Assembly (NCBI GenBank): GCA_030248295.1
Contig: JASANH010000072.1
Span: 310,001 to 374,000, forward strand
Reading direction: 5' to 3'
DNA: 64,000 nt
DNA from: Mesodorylaimus sp. YZB2_4
Taxonomy: Eukaryota > Nematoda > Enoplea > Dorylaimida > Dorylaimidae
Shown here: positions 1 through 9,000 of the stretch, piece after piece
How the letters are laid out: each line of letters starts with the position of its first letter
Position numbering within the stretch: the stretch's first letter is position 1
Position numbers and translations under genes: made by a program
Notes under the pieces: generated by a model
Database searches by the model: none
What the model was told of the DNA's origin: nothing
Seen by the model: the letters and a program-made list of their open reading frames with translations, nothing else

Positions 1-1521
1 TGCCCAGACGAGACAATTGTCTGTGATGTGCAGCCATGCGTAAGTGCCAAGAACGTATGGAATATGCAGAATATGATGTTCTGACATTTCCAGAATCCGA
101 TGAGTCACGTCGAAATAATTGTCAGCGATGTCATGATGAATATCGGATGCATATGGATTCTGGTCAGCCTGGCTTTGGCGATAGTATCTTACTTCACTCT
201 CAGGTAAATCGAGAGGGGTCTTCCGAACACCCATAAGTAAAGGTGTAATCAGATAACTTGGCAGGACATTGAGGTGACTTTCCGAGCAGCTTACAATAAT
301 CTATGAGCATTTTTTTGCTGATCTCGAAAACTAAGATTATGATCTTTTTGCACACTGACTGCACAGAAAATCAGAGAATTTGATGATGCTGCTAAATACT
401 GTATACTCGAAAAAATTAAACTTGGTGGCTCATTTTATAATTGCTTTCGTATAAACAGCAAAGAAAAAGGATTCATGACAAATACGACAGAAGTACATAA
501 AAATGTCATGCAGCATGGTGAATTTTTAGACATCATTATTTTTTGCAAGTTGTTCAAGTCAATCAGGACATCAGTCTCTTCATGGCTCATCTGCTCGTTT
601 CATTTTTGTCGATAAGGAACGATCGCCGTTACAGCCATGTTAGTCGCTACGTGACTATGAAATTTTTTAATCGACATGAGCCCAAAATAACTTTTTGATA
701 CTTTCTTCATTCTAGACTGTTTGCAAGCTGGCAGCCCTCGGCTTGCAGTACTTTTTCTCAGTCACATTTATACTGCAGGGCATTGAGGCCTTGCACATCT
801 ACACTGTCCTAACCGATGTGGTCATGTCGGAGCAGGCCCTGTTTAGCCCAAAACAAGCGTTGGCAGTTGCGTGGGGTGCGTAGAAACCTGCTGATCAAAT
901 TCAAGTTGATTGACTTCTCAACCTCAATTTCAGGTGTCCCGGCTATTATAACTGGGGTGACAGGGGCGGTAGCCTTCGATAGACTTATGTCCAGCTTTTC
1001 GTAAGTCTTTTTCGTGTCCATCAAACAAGCTTTCGCAATATTTTTCCGCCCAGGTGCTGGATCAATTTGGGAGACACAGTTTTCCTGGCCACTTTTCTGT
1101 CCATTGCTGTTGTGGCTTTGCCGACTGTAATTATTTTGGAAGCCACTGGACATGGGAGAACTAAGAGAGAGACGGCTGTAGTTACATCATGCAGGTACAT
1201 AAATTTGTTCCATTTTAAAAACTGTCGGTCAGATTATGCGCTGGTAATTCTAGAGTTGCGCATGGTGGGCTTTGCGCAGTATTCGGGGCCCAGTTCGCAT
1301 CATGGGTTATGTCCGCCACAGCAATTTATTACCAGCGAATTTACATGTTTGCGACAGTTTTTGGACTCAATGCCGCATCGGGAGTATTTATCTTTACTTA
1401 TCACGTATTTTCGAACAAAAATGTATGCACTTCGATGCTTTTTGCAAAACTCCTCATTCCCTTGTCTTTTTAGGCCCGTCTTTTAGCGCGGAAGATGTTC
1501 AATTGGATTAGAATGCGTTAA
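1..1521 (+). CDS. Gene A: 3' part of TSP1-7TM adhesion-GPCR-like receptor (left-truncated)
   Basis: Only the 3' end of the gene lies in the window. Inferred exons are 1-39 (end of a TSP1 module, ending in a Cys codon before GTAAGT), 94-203 (TM1), 530-638 (TM2), 716-875 (TM3), 934-1000 (TM4), 1054-1194 (TM5), 1254-1422 (TM6-TM7) and 1474-1521 (tail, stop TAA). Exon lengths match those of the paralogues in this window, and phases close. Family-B 7TM hallmarks: LQVVQVNQDISL in TM2; CKLAALGLQYFF in TM3; CWI before TM5, whose Cys would pair with the TM3 Cys; and a TM7 ending GVFIFTYHVFSN, like the IFIFHCLLN motif of adhesion GPCRs. The cytoplasmic tail is only about 15 residues (ARLLARKMFNWIRMR). 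It is closest to gene D. The ligand is unknown; role as a plasma-membrane receptor is inferred. Confidence 0.85.
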
Positions 1522-1829
1522 AGGTGACTCTATTTTCAGTTGCCAGCTCACTCATTTGCGTAGTAAGCAAACGTTTCTCACATAGAAATTCAACGAGAAG
1601 CAGGCGCGGAGGAAAAAAAATGCGAATGATATTCACGCTGAGGAAAACGCCGGAGTAAAAAAGATATGTATGCTGTCATGCACCTAGCATATTTTATCCA
1701 CAAAGGCTAACTACTGTGTGAAAACTAATTTACGCACTTCGCGTTGTGATGCTATTTTTTGCATTTGTTGCGGGTATTTGCTTTCGTAAAGCAGTCGAAT
1801 GTGCAATCGCCGGTCGCCGGTCGAATGTG

Positions 1830-1910
1830 CCTTAGCGGGTCAGCAGTAACCCGCAGGTCAAAGCGCCCCCTTGATTCTCAGGCTCGACTCCCTCACCTCC
1901 CAGGTTCTAA
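1830..1910 (+). repeat. tRNA-like (SINE-head-like) sequence, weak
   Basis: An A-box-like stretch (TTAGCGGGTCAGCAG) is followed about 50 bp later by a B-box-like GGCTCGACTCC, the spacing of a Pol III internal promoter. No cloverleaf can be folded convincingly. It resembles the better copies at 3172, 4052 and 60030. Confidence 0.3.
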
Positions 1911-2220
1911 TGGTGAGTCTGCGCACGCCAATAGCAATATCACTGATCCAGGTACTGTGCTCACCATCAGGAGTCTAGGCTGGACAATCGGTGACAGAGG
2001 AGGGAACATCACCATTAACGCTTGTGATAAAATCTCCGATTTCTCGTTTCAATAAGACACTTATCAAGCTTCAATACATTTAGCGCTGCCGTATAGAAGA
2101 ACGGACTATATACTAGGGGATCGACAAAATCGCGTGATCCTATGGTTTATCATTTACAAAGTGAGAAATCACTGTGCCCGTGACCAGTATTTTAATCAGC
2201 GCCTCTCGTCATAACATACT

Positions 2221-2535
2221 CTAGATAATCCTTGCGGTGGCCCCATGCGCGACATTTTTGTAGAGAAGTTCAGTCCACTCGACACAGGCTAAGGGGACTG
2301 TGTAAGAAAGGAGGGAGTGCCATATGAGGTCGTGGGGAACCTAGTCGAACGCCTTTTCGGTTTGGCGCGACTGTGACGACTTTTGGATTAATTGGGCATC
2401 GATTAGTCTCTCAAATATTCTGGTCGAATGATATAGGCGGATAGGATGATGGTTGGAGCATTCGGTCGCGTCTCCTTTGTTTTTCCAAATTGGCATCGTG
2501 ACACTGGCTGACCAAGGTGGGGGAATATCTCCAGC
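2221..2535 (-). pseudogene. Degenerate non-LTR (LINE) reverse-transcriptase fragment
   Basis: One minus-strand frame reads like the start of a LINE reverse transcriptase: a PIWKNKGDATECSN block, then IRLYHSTRIFERLI, then KAFD-stop-VPHDLIWHSL, then EWTELLYKNV. These match the usual order P-x-F/W-K-K-G-D ... C-x-N-x-R-P-I ... K-A-F-D-x-V-P of LINE RTs. The residue after KAFD, usually Arg, is a TAG stop. The segment that normally lies between the R-I-F-E-K and K-A-F-D blocks is mostly missing. The copy is therefore dead and internally deleted. The LINE clade cannot be assigned from this piece. Confidence 0.7.
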
Positions 2536-2834
2536 TTGAAGATGAAAGAGCTACAACTATGTCATGTTTCTCTATCTAACGCGCCGACAGGCATGCCAGG
2601 GTGTGTACAAGAAAGCTTGCTGGAAACCAAGGACATACAAAATCAATTCAAGTTAGGCAACAGTAATTTTGGAGTGAGTGTTGTGATTTTGCGGTGAGCA
2701 TATTCCAACGGAATCGATCGGCATTTTGCTAGTAAACAATCTAGCATTGACATACGAATTCGACCCAGTGTACGCATATATGCATACGCAAACTTGCTTG
2801 CACGCAATACATACCATGCGTATTTTGATGTCGG

Positions 2835-2881
2835 CTACAACAAAGTTAAAAATTATTGCTCGACTTCCGACTTTGTTGTAG
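2835..2881. repeat. 12-bp inverted repeat (hairpin)
   Basis: CTACAACAAAGT at 2835-2846 is the exact reverse complement of the sequence at 2870-2881, with a 23-nt loop. No function is evident. Confidence 0.5.
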
Positions 2882-3171
2882 TACGAGTATCTAGAAGGAA
2901 GGTCTGCCGTACAGTGTACTTTACTTTTGCACCATATTTTTTATTTACTGCACATTTTCGTACTCGGGAATACGAGTCAAATTATTAGTCAGAGGAAGTA
3001 GTCAAATAACTTTAGAAAGTTTACTATACTGCAGAGTTCACTGACAGTAAGTTTGAAAGTTTGCAGCAAAATGCAATAAGTTACAGCTAATTGGTGAAGT
3101 CCAAGCATGTGAGTGTTGTGTTCCAATGCCTATTCTCTGCTGCCGAACATAAACGGAGTAATAAGTGCCGC

Positions 3172-3590
3172 GTCGGTGGTGTAGCGGTCAAGGGGGTCTG
3201 TCACAGTGTGCATAACGGAGCTTGAAGCCAGTCGGCCCTGATTTCGACTCTGACCGTCTGAGAACTTGGTCAAGTCCTCTCTGCGGATGGCACGACTGGC
3301 AGTAGGTGTTTCACCCTACATCCATTCCGAAGTCGATGAGCGAGAAGATGCCTTATTTGGCGGGAGGCTCACGAGTCCGGGTCCCCTGACAGGGCACGGG
3401 CTGGTATGATTGCCCCATCGGGTAACCGCCGTCGTCGCGAGGTAGCGACTAGCACGCGCCCTTGCCCGGCATGCATCACAGTCGATGGCCTGACCCTAGT
3501 CGATGGCAAGACAGGGACAACTAACAAGCTCCCTAGACCCTGGGTAAAGGATTGCACATCGTAGCAGCTGTCCAACAGAGCCATGATGAG
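3172..3590 (+). repeat. tRNA-derived SINE-like repeat
   Basis: A GC-rich island in AT-rich surroundings begins with a tRNA-like head: A-box-like GGTGGTGTAGCGGTCAAGGG and B-box-like GATTTCGACTCTGACC about 60 bp downstream. The roughly 300-bp body shares only general character with the island at 60.0-60.5 kb. A 71-codon minus-strand open frame inside (3369-3584) has no family features and is not called as a gene. Confidence 0.45.
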
Positions 3591-4045
3591 GATAGCAGCG
3601 CGTCAAGTGGCGAACAAATTCAAAGGCGCTTATGCTCAGCAAAACGCAGCCACTAAAAACGGAGACAATTTAATATCGGATATACAAGTACAGTACGTTC
3701 AGAGGGCTTGCGACATCCAGCCACGGTGTAATAGCCTAGGAACGGCCGAGGCGTGCGGGTAACCGAACGATACGAACTAGCAAAGAGCTTTACTGGTCTA
3801 CACAACCGCATGGGCATCCAGACCACATTTGGGATTCCTTCGAAGAGAAAAAAGACCATGAGCGAAGCCCCACGCCTATTACATCGCCTAGCAGCAAGAA
3901 TCTGTTTGGAAGCTTGGCTAAATCATCAATAAAACCCACGGCTATGAATGCAACTTTGACGTCGCCCACAGCATCCTATTCTGAGCTTTCTGGTTTTAGT
4001 GCATCGCTGAAAAGGCCAGATGCATCAGAGAACCTGTCTAATGGC

Positions 4046-4200
4046 CTAACCCACCGGCCTCGTGGCCTGGTGGGTTAGGCGTCTGCCTCTCACGCCAGGT
4101 GCGCAGTTACGGGCGAGTGTTCGACTCGCGGGCCAGTAAATCATTTCGTGTAAAATGTGTCCCTTCACCCTCGAGTGCGCATAAGCGTTTGGTGATGTGG
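4046..4200 (+). repeat. tRNA-derived SINE-like insertion
   Basis: The stretch contains GTGGCCTGGTGGGTTAGGCG (A-box-like), CTGCCTCTCACGCC (resembling the anticodon region of tRNA-Glu) and GTGTTCGACTCGCGGG (B-box-like) with tRNA-like spacing. It interrupts the mucin remnant of gene 2. The motif GTCTGCCTCTCACG recurs near 60050 and 60494. Confidence 0.6.
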
Positions 4201-4202
4201 TA

Positions 4203-4232
4203 AAACATGAACATGAACATGAACATGAACAT
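4203..4232 (+). repeat. (AACATG)n hexanucleotide microsatellite
   Basis: About five tandem copies of AACATG follow directly on the SINE-like insertion, a typical position for a SINE tail repeat. Confidence 0.8.
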
Positions 4233-4444
4233 GGCAACACGTTTCGGTCAGGTAATCAGGGCCTCGCAACAACAACAACAGCGTTGATCAGCTTGGCCAA
4301 TCAAGACCTCCTATCATTTCCTTCAAACTCTTCTGTCGTAAACAAAAAACCAGGACAAGTGCCCAGAGATCAGTTAGCGACGACACCAGGTATGGAATTT
4401 TAGATCAACAGAGAAATCCAATCAACAGATTATTTCTTGCATAG

Positions 4445-4605
4445 ACTTGTGCCTATCCTTGGAATGGGACGCATGGACTTCGTGCAGCGTGACCTGCGGG
4501 TCAGCAGTCAGAATGCAGACCCGGAATCGACTCCCCACAGATAATGGAGCAGCGGCAGATTGTCCCGCTGACTCTCACAAGGAGGCCTGCTATATTCCAC
4601 AATGC
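4445..4605 (+). pseudogene. TSP1 exon of gene 2
   Basis: The 161-bp exon has the WxxWxxC core (EWDAWTSCSVTCG) and six Cys ending in CYIPQC. Length and phase (1 in, 0 out) match genes B and E. This exon itself is intact. Confidence 0.85.
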
Positions 4606-5548
4606 GTATGAGTTTAACCTAAGTTTGTTGCGCCCACGAGCACCGAGTTTCAAAAGTGTGTCTTTTTCAGACTCCGATGACCGAGGTCAAGCAGGAGGCC
4701 ACCCATGTGATGATGAATGTGGGCTGTATTTAAATAATTATGGGTCGTGGCTGTTCTCGGATTTATACAATTCAGGCAAGTGAGCTCTGATAAAATCGCT
4801 ATCTGAAGTCAATGTGGTCCGCCACGAGTTTTTTAGATCCATTAACTACTTGCAAGTCGTTCACGTGAACAAAGACATCAGTTTGTTGGCCGCCCGTCTG
4901 CTCGTTCTCTTTTTTGCAATGAGAGACGATTCCAAGTTCAGCCAAGTACATATGCTGCTGATAGCAAACGACTTTTTTGCGGCGCCATGTACTGTTTTCT
5001 GCCCTTCTAGACTGTATGCAAAGTGGCATCGCTGCGTCTGCAATATTTCTTCACCGTCTGTTATACGTTTAAAGTCCTGAAAGCGCTGGATATTCTCGCC
5101 GCATTGACAAATGTGGTGATAGGAAATAGAGCAATCATAAGTTTAAGTGTAGCCATGGTAATGGGCTGGGGTGAGCGGGATGAGGTTTTTGACTCATTAT
5201 CGAACTAATTGCCTTTGTTGCAGGTCTGCCAGCAGTTCTGATAGCTATCACAGGCGCCACAATGTTCGACAGCCTCATGTCTGATTACTCGCAAGGGATT
5301 CCTTTTTTTGCCATATTCGCAGGAAGAATCAGTCACATTTAGGTATCGGATCAATATCGGCAACACGCCAATTGCGTTCTTTTAGGCATTCCCAATATGC
5401 TTTTCGGCGTGGGGTACTGTTATTTTTCTTGAAGCGACGGGCCATTGGAACGAGTGCAGCAGATCAGACATTATTACCTCCTGCAAGTAGACAACCAGTT
5501 TCTCATTTCTCGATAACACAGCCCGCAAAGTTGAGTAATTATTACAGA

Positions 5549-5552
5549 GGAG
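5549..5552. repeat. Target-site duplication GGAG (left)
   Basis: GGAG immediately precedes the left LTR and recurs at 12722-12725 after the right LTR. Removing the element and one copy restores an exon of 169 bp, identical in length to all four paralogues. Confidence 0.9.
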
Positions 5553-6031
5553 TGTGATGTGGCTTGGATTGAGAACGTCTAGGGGTTTGGTTTATTGATT
5601 ACCACACCACATAAATGATTTATTGCTCACCGGTGACTGGCCGTTGATAAGGGTGAAATCTCTTGAACGAGCGCTTAAACGGGACGACCATCGTCGATGA
5701 AACTTTACTCACAGCCGCCGCACGTGGATACGAAATTGAACAGACTCACCTACACACGAAAATGCGCCTCCTTATATACCTTTCCTAATACACGTGCCTA
5801 TAGAGTACAAGGTCAGACAAACAATGTCATAAAAGAAAAACCAGTATGGTTAGCACAAAACCTGATGCACGCGTGTTAGATCTAGAAACATTTCTGGTTC
5901 CTGTCGCTTGGCCGCTTATGAACTTCGATCCATTTCAGAAACTAGCGCGGCCTCGATGTGGGTGCAAGATACAGGAAAAATGTGCAAACACCAGAACTGG
6001 CGGCAAATTCAAATACGGATGCTTCGTCACA
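5553..6031 (-). repeat. 3' LTR of the Ty3-type element
   Basis: 479 bp. It is identical to the other LTR over about the first 360 bp of plus-strand order, then shows about nine substitutions in the last 120 bp (the 5' end of U3 on the element's own strand). Short plus-strand open frames in both LTRs are chance. Confidence 0.95.
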
Positions 6032-6069
6032 TACGCCCAGGGTTTGAGACGCAAGCGTCCTCGCGCGTC

Positions 6070-9000
6070 TTATTTCTTCTGTTGGCGATGAGATGACCAA
6101 GCTTGATAACGTTGCGTCTGAGGTGGATTCGTCCTCAATCCATGGCCACGAGTCCTGACGGGTACAGTCTCTTGGGACGTCGCTGACTTCATTGTTGGAG
6201 CTGCCATAGTTGAACTGGAGGTGGCTTGGCTCTCAGCGTATTGTTGATTCGACTGTGTGGGTCCATCTGTCGTGGTGTTACTGGTTGATGTCGGTGCTGG
6301 TACTTGCGATTTCTGAGCTTGATCTAACTCGGTTTGAGACGACTTTGTCGTTGGTACCATTGACTTTGGTGCAGACGGCATCGACGAGACGGCAGTAGGA
6401 CGGGCGGGCGAAGATGGCGGCGTTGTAAAAGCAGGTGAACTTGATCGTGGTTCGTCGTTTGAGCGGATCGGGATCTCTTGCGCTGCTGAATCCATTCGTT
6501 CACTCGATTCTTGGACTGGTCTCGTCTCTGGAAGCTGTGGCATGTCGTGGGCTTGTTCCTGTGCGACTCGCGGGACCGGTGTCGCAGGTATCGCAGGTAA
6601 ATCCTCATCTTCGTCGTCGTCCACTGGTGGCAGTTGCCATGGTGCATAGCATTTCTTCAGACGGTTATTATGCACGAGCTTTGATGTTGCTGTTGGGTTT
6701 GTCCATTCCCTGATAACACTATCGACTTTCGTTGGCTTGGCTAATATGACATACGGACCTTCCCACTTTGGTTGCAACTTAGCTCCCATGCCTTTTGGAA
6801 CTCTTTGTAACCATACTAAGCTATTAATTGGGAGTTCGATGTCGTTGCTACTCCGATCATAGTCCTTTTTCTGTCGTTCCTGTGCTTCCAGCAGGTTCTT
6901 CCTGATCACTGCTTTCATGAGGTTCAACCCAGCTGCGATTTCATCTGCGAATGTCTTTGGGGTAGCAGGAGTTATTGGTTGTACGGACAGTTCCCCTGGA
7001 ATACGTGGCTCTCGTCCAAACATGATCCTGTAGGGCGAGTACTTCAATGACGCCTGGATTGATGACCGATACGCAAAAAGGATGAATGGGAGAACAGTAT
7101 CCCAAGACTGGTCATACTGTTTCATACAAATACCCAGCATGTTGCCTAGGACTTTGTTAAATCGTTCCGTCAACCCGTTGCACATGGGATGGTATGCAGT
7201 TGTGTTCTTTTTAGTGATATTGCAAAGCCTGCATACCTCCTGCATCAAGCTGTTCAAAAACTCAGTGCCTCGATCAGACACCAGCTCGTTGCAACTGCCA
7301 TATCGACACAAAATGTCGCGAATGAAGACAGCAGCTACTGTCTTCGCTTCTTTATTGGGGATTGGTGTTGCCTCAACCCAGCGCGTGAAATAGTCTGTGA
7401 AAACGATAATGTACTGATTGCCTCGTTTTGTGGTTGGCAACGGCCCAAAAAGGTCTACTCCGACGCGCTCCCATGGTCCAGCGGTTGGAGGCAATGGGTG
7501 CAATGGTGAAACCTGCTTATGCGTTGGGTCTTTAAACTGCGCGCACAGAGGACACTGTTTGACGTAACGCTCGACATCTTGAAAATATCCGTCCCAGTAG
7601 TATCGTTGTGCTATTTTGTCAAAGGTCTTTCCTATGCCAAAATGTGCCGCGAATGTATCGCTATGGCATTGATGTAGGATATCGCCTTTCATGCTGTGCG
7701 GGACAACTATTTGGAAAACTGGTTCGGCATTCTTGCTCCAGCGCATCAGATGTACCAAAATACCATCTTTCATTAAGTATCTCGGTTTCTCGAGCAGAAA
7801 TTGTTTAGCTATATTCTCGTCCATTGGCAATATGCCTTGCTCTAAGAACTCGATTCGAGCTCTCAGACCTGGATCTGCCCGTTGATGCTGCGACAGATCA
7901 TACAGCCGTGCGTTTGCTTCCCATTTACACAGATCGACTTGCGACACTTCTCGTTCGATCGCTGCGAAGGCTGCTTCGTCAATGCTGGCTCGTGATAGAG
8001 CATCCACGTTTCCGTGTTTTCTTCCTGGCCGATACTTGATCTGGAAATGCATGCCTGTCATATTTGCAATCCATTTAGCAAAACGTCCATCGTGAGTTTT
8101 ATTTTTGAAAATGTAGACTAATGGCAGATGGTCAGTGATGATCGTGAATTTCTGACCGTAGATATAGGGCTTGAACAGTTTGACTGCCCAGTAGACAGCT
8201 AAGCCTTCCAACTCAGTTACCGAATACCTTGTCTCGCTAGGTAACAGCGTTCTGCTAGCATAAGCCACAGGGTGCTCGACGCCATCATTGTCCTCACCCA
8301 TGATTATGGCTCCTAGTCCTTCTCGACTGGCGTCTGTCAATATTGTGAATGGGCGTTTGAAATTTGGATACATTAAAATTGGCGCAGTAGTTAACTTTTT
8401 TTTTAATTCTTCAAACGCTTGCATCGCCTCCCTTCCAAAATCGAATTTTACATTTTCTTTTGTCAACTCGTAAAGAGGGCGAGCTATCCTCGAGAAGTTT
8501 TCGATGAAACGCCTGTAGAATGAACACATGCCGAGAAAACGACGAACAGTTTTCCTATCTTTTGGGATTGGCATTTCTGATACGGCTTTCACTTTGCTGC
8601 TGTCTGGCTTCAACCCTTCCGCTGAGACGATGTGACCCAGGAATGGAATTTCCTTTCGCAAAAAGTTGCACTTAGAAAGCTTGCATCTGAGGTTTACTTT
8701 ATGCAATCGTTGCAAGACGGCTTCTAGTCGTTTTTGGTGTTCCTCGAAGGTGTCCGCAAAAATCAGGACATCGTCTAAGTAGACTAAACATCTGTTCCAC
8801 ATGATTCCGGATAGCACTGCGCTCATGACACGCATGAAGACTGCGGGTGCATTGGTCAACCCGAAAGGCAATACCTTCCACTGGTAGTGACCACCACCAG
8901 GTACTCTGAAAGCTGTCTTCTCTCTGTCCCTTTCTTTCAGCTTTATTTGCCAATAGCCTGATATGAGGTCCAGTGTGGAAAAGAATTTGGCTCCTGATAA

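Larger units (their letters stand above)
3857..4389 (+). pseudogene. Remnant of the mucin-like exon of gene 2
   Basis: From 3857 one frame reads Ser/Thr/Pro-rich sequence (starting HERSPTPITSPSSKN) to about 4050, where a tRNA-like repeat interrupts it. After about 4258 another open stretch ends in TTPG before GTATGG, exactly like the TTTPG end of the gene E mucin exon before GTACAG. This is the eroded 3' end of the giant exon. Confidence 0.6.

Noticed and set aside
4046-4200. A functional tRNA gene
   Set aside because: The acceptor stem and anticodon stem do not pair well; A and B boxes alone fit a SINE head better.
5697-6096. Plus-strand open frames in the LTRs, one fused to receptor-like sequence at 12536-12916
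   Set aside because: The LTR part is repeat sequence read on the wrong strand; only the portion after 12726 is a real receptor exon.
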